The notes under the pieces are model-generated. The model searched no databases, was not told where the DNA came from, and saw nothing but the letters and a program-made list of their open reading frames with translations. Made by a program: the position numbers and the translations under genes. Shown in pieces: positions 14,305 through 21,370 of a DNA stretch of 26,306 bases (within the stretch, counting starts at the first letter, position 1; each line of letters begins with the position of its first letter). The stretch is from an uncultured Moraxella sp. (GTDB lineage: Bacteria; Pseudomonadota; Gammaproteobacteria; Pseudomonadales; Moraxellaceae): NCBI GenBank assembly GCA_937889485.1, contig CALAPG010000280.1, positions 1 through 26,306 of the forward strand, read 5' to 3'.

Positions 14305-17088
14305 GTGTCTGATCAATTTTCCTTGTTTCATCGCCCTGGTGCTCGGCAGGTTGTTATTGCGTTGTCTGTCATCATGTTTACGTTGGTGGTTACAGGATAT
14401 GGTTTGTTATGGCTCTATGTTGAGCAGCAGCAGAACATGGTCGGACGGACGTATTTATTAAGCATTGTGACCGACATCAATAATAAACTTGATAGCCAAA
14501 GAGAAAACTTGGCAGAAGATACGTTTGTTAAACCTGATATTGTCAAAAAAGCCACGATTATTTTGTTTGAACCCACAGGGCAGACCACAACAATTAGCCG
14601 CGCCAACCATATTACTGTAGAGCAGCTCCCTAATTGGACATCGCCTAGCAGCGATTACGGTAAAATTTTTTATTATGCCAATGGCTTTGAGAGTTGGCAG
14701 AATTTGCAGGCAGGCTATCGGCTATATGTGCGTGTGTATTATTATCCGTTTTGCTACCGTTTTACCAATCCTGTGTATTTGTTACCATTACTGCTGGTAT
14801 TTTGTATTTTTTTATTGGCGATGATTTATTTAAGAAAACGCCTCAATTTATGGTATCAAATGCTTGATTACGCACAAGATCTTCATCTTAATACCCATAA
14901 AGGCTACCAACCTATTGCCACCACGCTTTATCAACATCACCCCGAGTTGTTGCACTTAGCCCAGCTCCTAAATCGCTACGCGTTCAAACTAAGCCAATCT
15001 CATCAAATGATCACCGCGCTGCGTTATCATCACCAAACACTGGTAGATAAAGCGCCAATGCCATTATTTATGATGAATCGAAAAGGCAGAATTAATTATT
15101 TTAACAAACACTTTTCACAAATATTTCAGACATCGTTTAGTGACAATGTGGTGTATATGCTAAGTGATTTTATCACAGGCCTTGATAAAGCCGCCCAGCA
15201 GCTATTAAATGATATTGAAACCGTACACACTTACCAAACCATTGCTGTCACCAATTTACAATGCAATTTGTATTATCAATTAAAAATTAATCCCCATTAC
15301 AACCGTTATGGACGGCTACAAGGTTACAGCTGTGGGCTGGAGGATGTCACCAATTATCAAGAAAAGCTGCAGCAGGCGTGGGTAGAAGATAAGCAAACCA
15401 GCGATAAAATTTCTAATTTTAACAAAATGTGGGCGGTATTAGGGCATGAGTTACGTACACCGTTAGGCGGCATTGTTGGCATGATTGGGCTATTAGCGGA
15501 CGATAAATCCCAGTTTAATCGGGAGCAGCAAGACACCATCGACACCTTACAGCACTCTAGCCAAACTATGATGCAGCTGTTAAATGATATGTTAGATGTT
15601 GCCAAATTTGATGTGGGTAAACTACAAACCAATATCAGTTCAATGGACTTATTAAGAACCATTCGCCAAACAGCAGAGCTCATGGTGGGGAATGCAAGAC
15701 GCCAAAAAATTAGCCTGTATACGTTTATTCATCCAAATGTGCCACGTTTTGTGGATTGTGATGAAGGCAGGCTGCGCCAAATTATCTTAAATTTAATTAG
15801 TAATGCCGTAAAGTTTACCCAAAAGGGCTATGTGGCGGTGATTGTGACCAAAACCGATCAGCACCATCCCATTATTCAGCAAAGAAAAGGGCTGTCTCAT
15901 CCTTTGCCCCCAGATTGGCTAAAAATAGTCATCCAAGACACGGGGATTGGTATTAGCGAGCAAGACCAGCAAAAACTGTTTTCTTATTTTAACCAAGCCA
16001 ATGAAACCATTAGCCAGCAGTTTGGCGGTACAGGGCTAGGCTTGGCGATTTCTAATCGATTTTCTCATTTATTGGGCGGTTTTATTCACCTTGAAAGCAC
16101 CCCTAGCCAAGGTAGTGAGTTTCAATTATTTTTACCCCTCGAAAATTATAGAATTCAGCCTGTTTATGATTATAAAACCCATAATCTGTCGGTGGTGTTA
16201 TTGATTATTTCGCCCTTTGCGATTTTTCAAAAATTAGACCCGGTGCTTGATTACGTGAATTTGCCGCACCACATTTTTACCACAATCGATCAGCACATGG
16301 TGGATGCTATCAACCAACTTGATTTTAACGGTTTGACCCCTGTTTTTATCGTTGATGATGAGGTGCTCGCAGTTACGCGCACGTTGTTGCCACAAATCCA
16401 CAGTTTTAGACACGCCATCAAGATTCTTTATAGTATTGAGTCCTACCGCACATTACCTGCTGATTTGTTATTAGAATATGATAGCTATCTGCAAAAACCC
16501 ACTTCGTTAAGCAATGTGCTTGCCGAATTAAACCACTTATATGAATTAAAAGTCAACCAAACCAAAACCAGTCAAAATCTGCCCGCGCAAGTGGCTTTTT
16601 CTCAGTTTTTGCAGCAACACCCAACACTTGGTCAGCAGCAAAGCGCGACTCATCCAATAACTCTGACAAAAAATACCACCGCCTCACTCACAAATAACTC
16701 ACGGTTAGGCAATGCCCTTCCCCATCAAAAAATTATTTTACTGGCAGAAGATAACCTAGTTAACCAAAAAATTGCCACAAAACACCTTGACCACCTTGGC
16801 TATCAATACCTTATTGCTTCAGATGGCGAACAAGCGGTCAAACTACTTAAGGAGCATCGCAGCCAAATAGGCTTGGTGCTGATGGATTGCCGTATGCCCG
16901 TATTAGATGGTATCGCCGCTACCCGAATAATTCGGCTTAGAAAAGACAGTATACCCATTGTTGCCCTTACCGCCAATGATACCGACGACGACAAGCAATT
17001 ATGCTTTGAAGCGGGGATGGACAGCTTTTTGACCAAGCCATTAGACAAACAAAAACTGGCGAAAATTATCAACCGTTATATGTTATAA
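14305..17088 (+). CDS. Hybrid sensor histidine kinase with C-terminal receiver domain
   Basis: A 927-residue inner-membrane sensor. Membrane segments at about 15-38 and 157-177 bracket a periplasmic sensor of roughly 115 residues. A PAS-like region (about 245-350, with KAPMPLFMMNRKGRINYFN) precedes the HisKA domain, where GHELRTPL carries His381. The ATPase domain has N500 in LNLISNAVKF, DTGIGIS (about 545-551) and GGTGLGLAIS. A degenerate receiver-like segment (about 627-750) follows, then a complete receiver (about 808-927) with the acidic pair in AEDN (815-816), phosphoacceptor Asp861 in LMDCRMP and Lys911 in LTKP. The layout recalls BarA/GacS, but no HAMP signature or Hpt domain is seen. 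Translation starts at a GTG (14305). It ends in a strong terminator. Signal and partner regulator are unknown. Confidence 0.9.
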   Translation: MSDQFSLFHRPGARQVVIALSVIMFTLVVTGYGLLWLYVEQQQNMVGRTYLLSIVTDINNKLDSQRENLAEDTFVKPDIVKKATIILFEPTGQTTTISRANHITVEQLPNWTSPSSDYGKIFYYANGFESWQNLQAGYRLYVRVYYYPFCYRFTNPVYLLPLLLVFCIFLLAMIYLRKRLNLWYQMLDYAQDLHLNTHKGYQPIATTLYQHHPELLHLAQLLNRYAFKLSQSHQMITALRYHHQTLVDKAPMPLFMMNRKGRINYFNKHFSQIFQTSFSDNVVYMLSDFITGLDKAAQQLLNDIETVHTYQTIAVTNLQCNLYYQLKINPHYNRYGRLQGYSCGLEDVTNYQEKLQQAWVEDKQTSDKISNFNKMWAVLGHELRTPLGGIVGMIGLLADDKSQFNREQQDTIDTLQHSSQTMMQLLNDMLDVAKFDVGKLQTNISSMDLLRTIRQTAELMVGNARRQKISLYTFIHPNVPRFVDCDEGRLRQIILNLISNAVKFTQKGYVAVIVTKTDQHHPIIQQRKGLSHPLPPDWLKIVIQDTGIGISEQDQQKLFSYFNQANETISQQFGGTGLGLAISNRFSHLLGGFIHLESTPSQGSEFQLFLPLENYRIQPVYDYKTHNLSVVLLIISPFAIFQKLDPVLDYVNLPHHIFTTIDQHMVDAINQLDFNGLTPVFIVDDEVLAVTRTLLPQIHSFRHAIKILYSIESYRTLPADLLLEYDSYLQKPTSLSNVLAELNHLYELKVNQTKTSQNLPAQVAFSQFLQQHPTLGQQQSATHPITLTKNTTASLTNNSRLGNALPHQKIILLAEDNLVNQKIATKHLDHLGYQYLIASDGEQAVKLLKEHRSQIGLVLMDCRMPVLDGIAATRIIRLRKDSIPIVALTANDTDDDKQLCFEAGMDSFLTKPLDKQKLAKIINRYML

Positions 17089-17118
17089 AAAAAGACCTGA
17101 ATTATCAGGTCTTTTTTT
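17087..17118. terminator. Bidirectional terminator between the histidine kinase and the CAP lipoprotein gene
   Basis: A perfect 14-bp stem, seven A plus GACCTGA against TCAGGTC plus seven T, has an ATTA loop (17101-17104). It overlaps the kinase stop codon and serves both convergent genes. Confidence 0.92.
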
Positions 17119-17132
17119 GCGCTAAAAAAGGC

Positions 17133-18494
17133 TTAAATTTTAGGTTCAGTGGTAAAGCTAAAGCGGTTTGTCACGGTTTCACCACTAGCATAAGTTAACT
17201 GGTAACTTGCTTGATACTGTGTATTTGGCGTTAAAGGCTTATCAGGCATAAATACCACTTCGTTTTTTGCAAGTGTTTTATTAGGATCATTTTGCTGGGT
17301 TAGTAAATGAATCTTAGCAATCGATTCGCCATTGCCAGTAATGACCGCGGAGGCTTTCTCAATCACTTTATCCTCAGGCGCTAGTACATAGATGGGTTGA
17401 CCAATGGGATATTGTTCTAAATCTCGGGTGGTACCAAACGGATTGGGCTGTTCGTTATCTAATTGATATGCGGTGGTCAGCCCCTCACAAGGGTAGTGGC
17501 GTAACTGGGTATTTGGGTAACTAGCCTGTGAAGCAGGCGAGGCAGACACAAGCTCCAACAAAGAAACATCCTTGTGCCACTTATCTTGCTGCCATGTGAT
17601 TTGTCTATAACTGATGCCTATTTCGGTAAAGTCTGGATGAACCAAAGCACGCAAGTGATAAGGAGCCGCGAGTAACCCCGTTAGCCTTGCTTGGGCGTCT
17701 TTTTCGGCGTTTGCGACATAAGTACCATCCGTGGTGGCAAAAGCTGCCATGGCAAGATTTTCGCCAAATAATCTAGCAGCATATCGCGTGGGCACAGCAT
17801 TGCCTCCCATACGGGTGGGGTTAAGACGATCCTCGAGTTTGAATCCTGAATAATAAGGGCTGGTAATGCCCGTATCCTTAACCACCGCCCCTGTTGTAAA
17901 AGTTTGTGCCACTTCTTCATGAGCGCTATAAGGATAATAATTACTTTTGGTAACCCAGGCCAAATAATCCGCGTGATTAGCCGCGCTTACGTTAAGGGCT
18001 GAATTGGCGGTCAACTTACCAAAGTTGCAAGTCTGACGGTGTTTGTTTAATGCAGCCAGTGTGGCATCTTCTGCCCGCTGCAGGTTTCTGTTAATAACGG
18101 CGGGGGTGTTTGTTGTCGTATTGGTTGATCCTGTACCGCCTGTCGTGGCAGTTGTTCCTGTGCCGCCTGTTGTAGCGGTTGATCCTGTACCGCCTGTTGT
18201 GGCAGTTGATCCTGTACCGCCTGTTGTGGCAGTTGTTCCTGTGCCGCCTGTTGTGGCAGTTGTTCCTGTGCCGCCTGTCGTGGCGGTTGATCCTGTACCG
18301 CCTGTCGTGGCAGTTGTTCCTGTGCCGCCTGATCCTGTACCGCCTGTTGTGGTTGTGGTTCCTGTGCTTGTCAGCATATTTTTTGGGGCATTAGGACTGC
18401 TGGTATCACCACTGCCACCGCCACACCCTACCAAACAGGCGGCTACCACCATTGAGCCACTCACAGTTTTGACGGTATCATTAAAATTTAGCAT
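17133..18494 (-). CDS. CAP/SCP-domain lipoprotein with Thr/Gly tandem-repeat linker
   Basis: A 453-residue predicted lipoprotein. The N-terminus has a lipobox LVGC with the lipidated Cys at 24, followed by GGGSGD, which fits outer-membrane sorting. Residues 45-130 form a low-complexity linker of nine-residue units (GTTATTGGT or GSTATTGGT). A CAP (cysteine-rich secretory / PR-1) domain spans about 141-320, with a helix AEDATLAALNKHRQTCNFG, NHADYLAWV, and FGENLAMAA, the conserved Glu-containing motif. A C-terminal Ig-like beta domain (about 370-453) has PLTPNTQYQASYQLTY and FSFTTEP. GGGAGGTGAG is a very strong Shine-Dalgarno before the ATG. Function of bacterial CAP proteins is largely unknown. 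The repeat linker probably spaces the domain from the membrane. Confidence 0.88.
   Translation of the reverse strand: MLNFNDTVKTVSGSMVVAACLVGCGGGSGDTSSPNAPKNMLTSTGTTTTTGGTGSGGTGTTATTGGTGSTATTGGTGTTATTGGTGTTATTGGTGSTATTGGTGSTATTGGTGTTATTGGTGSTNTTTNTPAVINRNLQRAEDATLAALNKHRQTCNFGKLTANSALNVSAANHADYLAWVTKSNYYPYSAHEEVAQTFTTGAVVKDTGITSPYYSGFKLEDRLNPTRMGGNAVPTRYAARLFGENLAMAAFATTDGTYVANAEKDAQARLTGLLAAPYHLRALVHPDFTEIGISYRQITWQQDKWHKDVSLLELVSASPASQASYPNTQLRHYPCEGLTTAYQLDNEQPNPFGTTRDLEQYPIGQPIYVLAPEDKVIEKASAVITGNGESIAKIHLLTQQNDPNKTLAKNEVVFMPDKPLTPNTQYQASYQLTYASGETVTNRFSFTTEPKI
18105..18362 (-). repeat. 27-bp tandem repeat in the CAP lipoprotein gene
   Basis: Seven full 27-bp units occupy 18132-18320, each encoding GT/GS-TATTGGT. 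They are flanked by a degenerate unit on either side (residues 45-58 and 122-130). Units come in two linked forms: Ser-type units use GGTACAGGATCA at the junction and Thr-type units use GGCACAGGAACA. Their mixed order suggests duplication by slippage or unequal recombination. The unit is a multiple of three, so copy changes keep frame. Confidence 0.92.
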
Positions 18495-18580
18495 CTGTAC
18501 TCACCTCCCTTGTTTGACATTACTTTTTTTATCAACTTTTTATCAATATAGCATAATAGTTAACATTGTTTTAATAGTTT

Positions 18581-19252
18581 TTAACTGTAAAAACCATTTT
18601 TTGCTAAAAATTCTAAGGTAATGCCTGGAGTCTGATGAGCGGTTGTATGGCTGGCTTGCGGTGAGGTTAATAATCGCTCTAGATAGCGCGCTACTACGTC
18701 TACTTCGATATTTACTTTGCTGCCCACTTTCCAATGACGACCAATATTTGTGACCTGTGCTGTATGCGGGATAATATTTAGGCTAACTATATTGCCTTGT
18801 ACCAAATTACTGGTCAGGCTGATACCATCAACTGTTATGGAGCCTTTGGTTGCCACATATTTTGCAAAATCGGCAGGTATCTGGATTTCAAAGTAGATAG
18901 AGCGAGAGTCTTGGGCTATTTTTTGAATCACGCCTGTCGTATCAATATGACCACTTACAATATGCCCGCCAAAGCGCGTGGTGGGTAACATGGCTTTCTC
19001 TAAATTCACCAAATCACCCACTTGCCAACCTTGTAGGGCTGTTTTATTAAGCGTTTCACGTGAAACATCCACCGCATACCAGTGATTACCCAGTTCCACC
19101 ACAGTAAGACATATACCATTACTTGCGATAGAATCACCTAGTTTGACGTCCGAAAAATCCAGTTGCTCAGATTCAATTTTAAGGCGTACATCCCCTTGGG
19201 TGGGTGTGATGGCACTGATTTTGCCAATGGCTTCTATAATTCCCGTAAACAT
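18581..19252 (-). CDS. ribE: Riboflavin synthase, alpha chain
   Basis: RibE (RibC/RibE-type trimer) dismutates two 6,7-dimethyl-8-ribityllumazine molecules to riboflavin and a pyrimidine. The 223-residue protein is two tandem lumazine-binding barrels. The first is MFTGIIEAIGKI...GDSIASNGICLTVV, and the second starts GGHIVSGHIDTTGVI and includes KGSITVDGISLT. The start MFTGI is invariant in the family, and GAGGAAAT precedes it. It has its own promoter (19287-19315) and is separated from ribD by the DnaA/parS-rich spacer. The conserved DVSxETL segment (about residues 62-68, here DVSRETL) is where a parS-like site is encoded. No FMN riboswitch is seen in the leader. Confidence 0.96.
   Translation of the reverse strand: MFTGIIEAIGKISAITPTQGDVRLKIESEQLDFSDVKLGDSIASNGICLTVVELGNHWYAVDVSRETLNKTALQGWQVGDLVNLEKAMLPTTRFGGHIVSGHIDTTGVIQKIAQDSRSIYFEIQIPADFAKYVATKGSITVDGISLTSNLVQGNIVSLNIIPHTAQVTNIGRHWKVGSKVNIEVDVVARYLERLLTSPQASHTTAHQTPGITLEFLAKNGFYS
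19052..19067. promoter_or_regulatory. parS-like site 6, inside ribE
   Basis: CGTTTCACGTGAAACA matches the consensus except at the first base, with the inner 14-bp palindrome perfect. It encodes VSRET on the minus strand, as in fmt. Confidence 0.85.
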
Positions 19253-19286
19253 AATATTTCCTCAAACAAGTGGGTAGGTTATTTCC

Positions 19287-19315
19287 ATTGTAATCGAGTT
19301 TACCATTCACCTCAA
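19287..19315 (-). promoter_or_regulatory. Predicted ribE promoter
   Basis: On the minus strand TTGAGG (19310-19315) and TACAAT (19287-19292) are 17 bp apart. The -10 lies 34 bp upstream of the ribE start. Confidence 0.6.
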
Positions 19316-19340
19316 TGCCAATTAACTATGTAGTTTTTCT

Positions 19341-19367
19341 TATAAAAAACAAGGTGCGGTAACACCT
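19341..19367 (-). terminator. Probable terminator downstream of ribD
   Basis: AGGTG (19352-19356) and CACCT (19363-19367) form a 5-bp stem with a 6-nt loop. On the minus strand it is followed by TGTTTTTTATAAG. It is well placed to end an nrdR-ribD transcript before the ribE promoter, though the stem is short. Confidence 0.55.
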
Positions 19368-19419
19368 AAGAAAAGGCTCAATTTTTTGAGACCCCTTTTA
19401 ATTGATGCGCCAATGCTTT

Positions 19420-19473
19420 GTGGATAACTTTTTTTTCCAGTATCATAAATGGCAATCAAAAAAAGTTATCCAC
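19420..19473. repeat. 16-bp inverted repeat of DnaA boxes with T7/A7 tracts
   Basis: GTGGATAACTTTTTTT (19420-19435) and AAAAAAAGTTATCCAC (19458-19473) are exact reverse complements separated by 22 bp. Each arm is a near-complete DnaA box plus a homopolymer tract, arranged head to head. The long spacer and the absence of a T-run beyond the stem argue against a simple terminator. Confidence 0.85.
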
Positions 19474-19510
19474 CAGGGTGATTGGTGATGGAAAGCACTT
19501 TTTAGGTTGA

Positions 19511-19526
19511 TGTTTCATGTGAAACA
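19511..19526. promoter_or_regulatory. parS-like site 7 (CATG variant), intergenic
   Basis: TGTTTCATGTGAAACA matches the parS 16-mer at 15 of 16 positions. The single change (C to T at position 8) breaks the central CpG and the symmetry of CACGTG. Confidence 0.65.
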
Positions 19527-19568
19527 TGGCTTATTTAGCGGTATTTGGAAGTATTTTAGGTTGAATGA

Positions 19569-19584
19569 AGTTTCATGTGAAACA
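19569..19584. promoter_or_regulatory. parS-like site 8 (CATG variant), intergenic
   Basis: AGTTTCATGTGAAACA has the same central C-to-T change as site 7 plus a different first base. It is followed one base later by TTATCCACC, so a ParB-type and a DnaA-type site are almost contiguous. Confidence 0.6.
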
Positions 19585-19720
19585 GTTATCCACCACACTA
19601 ACGCATATCAACAGTAAGAATTGATGAGTTATAGCTCCTTGTAGATAAGTTATGAGGGGCGTACTTGGAAGTTTTATTGCCGCAATAATTGCCCAGTAAT
19701 CAAGGATAGATTGTTAGGTT

Positions 19721-20800
19721 TTACTTATCAAAGCGGTAAGTGAGTTTGAGATCGTTACCGACTGTTTCGTGTGATACCAAGGTGGTGGTTAGCTGCTGCT
19801 CAATGCGCGTGGCAGGAAAGTGAATCATTGACCTTGCCGTGTGCCCCAAGATACAGGGTGCTTGGTAAACAATGAGTTCATCCACCAATCCTGCTTGCAA
19901 AAAGCTACCTGCCACTTGGGCGCCTGCTTCTATCAAGATATCATGGATATGGTAGTCGGTTTTGAGTTGTTCTAAAAGCGCCGTCAAGGATAAATTTGCC
20001 TCTTGCATTAATATAATGGGGCGCTGCTGCTGTTGGTTTTGGTACCAAATATCCGTTGTTTTGATACGATGACGCCGATCAAGTACTACCAATAACGGTT
20101 GGGGTATATCAGATAACGGTATTCCATCATCTATTTGGCGCACATTGAGACTCGGTTGGTCTTGTAAAACTGTTTCACTACCCGTAATGATTGCCCCTGC
20201 TTGAGCGCGCAGCCGCTGCACATCGGCGCGCGCGGTTTCACTGGTAATCCATTTTGATTGTCCTGATGCCATGGCAATGCCGCCATCTAAGCTGCTGGCA
20301 ATTTTTAGCCTGACAAAGGGCAAGCCACCGCTCATGACCTGAAAAAACCCACGATTGAGCGCGTAGGCACGTTCTTGACTTATTCCCGTTATGACGTGAA
20401 TACCTGCTTGCTGCAGCTTGGCAATGCCGCCACCCGCTACTTTTGGATTGGGATCGGTAACGGCAATGACGACCTCAGCAATACCCGCTTGGATGAGGGC
20501 ATCGGCACAAGGTGGGGTGCGACCATAATGGCTACAGGGCTCTAAGGTGACATAGGCAGTGGCGCCCACTAGCTTGTCGGGGTGTTGGGCAGCGGCTTGT
20601 TTTAGGGCAAATACTTCCGCATGCGGCTGTCCCGCTTGGTAATGATAGCCTTCCCCAATAATTTGCTGTTCGCTCACAATCACACAGCCTACTTTGGGGT
20701 TAGGACGCGTGGTATAGCGTCCTTTCTCGGCAAGGGTGATGGCACGTGACATATAATATTGATGCTGATAGTGGTCAACGGCAGATAAAAAATTAGACAT
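19721..20800 (-). CDS. ribD: Bifunctional riboflavin deaminase/reductase
   Basis: RibD deaminates the pyrimidine intermediate of riboflavin synthesis and then reduces its ribosyl side chain with NADPH. Of 359 residues, the N-terminal deaminase domain (about 12-150) has the zinc signature HAE (60-62) and PCSHYGRTPPC, with Cys89 and Cys98. The C-terminal reductase (about 155-355) has RLKIASSLDGGIAMASGQSKWITS, GAIITGSETVLQDQPSLNVR and LIEAGAQVAGSFLQAGLVDELIVY. Length is normal for the family. It starts 22 bp after the nrdR stop with only a modest GAG ribosome-binding element, consistent with an nrdR-ribD operon, a very common pairing in proteobacteria. ribE is close by, but in a separate transcriptional unit. 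Confidence 0.96.
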   Translation of the reverse strand: MSNFLSAVDHYQHQYYMSRAITLAEKGRYTTRPNPKVGCVIVSEQQIIGEGYHYQAGQPHAEVFALKQAAAQHPDKLVGATAYVTLEPCSHYGRTPPCADALIQAGIAEVVIAVTDPNPKVAGGGIAKLQQAGIHVITGISQERAYALNRGFFQVMSGGLPFVRLKIASSLDGGIAMASGQSKWITSETARADVQRLRAQAGAIITGSETVLQDQPSLNVRQIDDGIPLSDIPQPLLVVLDRRHRIKTTDIWYQNQQQQRPIILMQEANLSLTALLEQLKTDYHIHDILIEAGAQVAGSFLQAGLVDELIVYQAPCILGHTARSMIHFPATRIEQQLTTTLVSHETVGNDLKLTYRFDK

Positions 20801-20822
20801 TATTTTACTCTTTTTTTATATT

Positions 20823-21344
20823 TTATTGGCTATGTTTACGCTTATGTTGATGGCTTAAATCATTGATACGCTTGTGAATTTCTTGTTTATTGGGTTCGTT
20901 AGATAAGGTTGAGACCATCTGTTTGAAGGCTTCAATATCTTGAAAATCACGGTACACGCTGGCAAAGCGTACATACGCAACGTCGTCTATTTGGCTCAAT
21001 TCTTTCATTACAATTTCGCCCAGCACTTTGCTTGGGACTTCACGCTCACCTAGCTGACGCAGCTGTTTTTCAATGCGGCTAATCATGGCTTCAATATTGT
21101 CGGTGGCAATCGGGCGCTTTTGCAGGGGTAATTGCACCGAACGCCGTAGTTTTTGATTGTCATAAGGCTCAATTCTGCCGTTTGATTTGACAATACGCGG
21201 CATCACCGCTTCAATGATCTCAAAGGTGGTAAAGCGCTCTTGACAGGCTGTACATTGCCGCCGCCGTCTCACTTGCGCGCCTTCGGCAGCCAGCCTTGAA
21301 TCAATCACTTTGGTGTCTTCAGCGTTACAAAACGGGCAATGCAT
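20823..21344 (-). CDS. nrdR: Transcriptional repressor NrdR
   Basis: NrdR senses ATP/dATP and represses ribonucleotide reductase genes. The zinc ribbon is clear (Cys3, Cys6, Cys31, Cys34 in [17 protein letters not shown] and [16 protein letters not shown]). The ATP-cone runs from about 46 to 136, with [21 protein letters not shown] and [15 protein letters not shown], then [13 protein letters not shown]. At 173 residues it is longer than the usual 150-160, owing to a hydrophilic, His/Lys-rich tail ([16 protein letters not shown]). AGGAACG precedes the ATG. It follows mnmE by 26 bp and precedes ribD by 22 bp, so the three are probably co-transcribed. I see no NrdR-box pair nearby. Confidence 0.96.
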   Translation of the reverse strand: MHCPFCNAEDTKVIDSRLAAEGAQVRRRRQCTACQERFTTFEIIEAVMPRIVKSNGRIEPYDNQKLRRSVQLPLQKRPIATDNIEAMISRIEKQLRQLGEREVPSKVLGEIVMKELSQIDDVAYVRFASVYRDFQDIEAFKQMVSTLSNEPNKQEIHKRINDLSHQHKRKHSQ

Positions 21345-21370
21345 GAGCGTTCCTAAGAGTTGTGATGGGG

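Larger units (their letters stand above)
19253..19720. other. ribE-ribD spacer: DnaA-box and parS-like cluster
   Basis: This 468-bp non-coding region holds the ribE promoter and the ribD terminator on its ribE side. Toward ribD it holds four DnaA-box-like sequences: TGTGGATAA (19419-19427), TTATCCACC (19466-19474 and 19586-19594) and TGTAGATAA (19640-19648). It also holds two parS-like sites (19511-19526 and 19569-19584), each preceded by the direct repeat TTTTAGGTTGA (19500-19510 and 19554-19564). Only the first box is an exact consensus match; the other three carry one mismatch each. No open reading frame is credible here. Confidence 0.75.

Noticed and set aside
18043..18621. A 192-codon plus-strand frame of repeating VPVPPVVAVDP-type sequence
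   Set aside because: It is the antisense reading of the 27-bp repeats in the CAP lipoprotein gene. The minus frame has a lipobox, a domain structure and a strong Shine-Dalgarno; this one has none.
19253..19340. FMN riboswitch upstream of ribE
   Set aside because: I looked for the conserved RFN elements in the ribE leader and saw none; the leader is about 30 nt if the predicted promoter is right.
19763..19778. TGTTTCGTGTGATACC in ribD as a ninth parS site
   Set aside because: Only 12 of 16 positions match and the central CACGTG is lost, so it is too weak to count.
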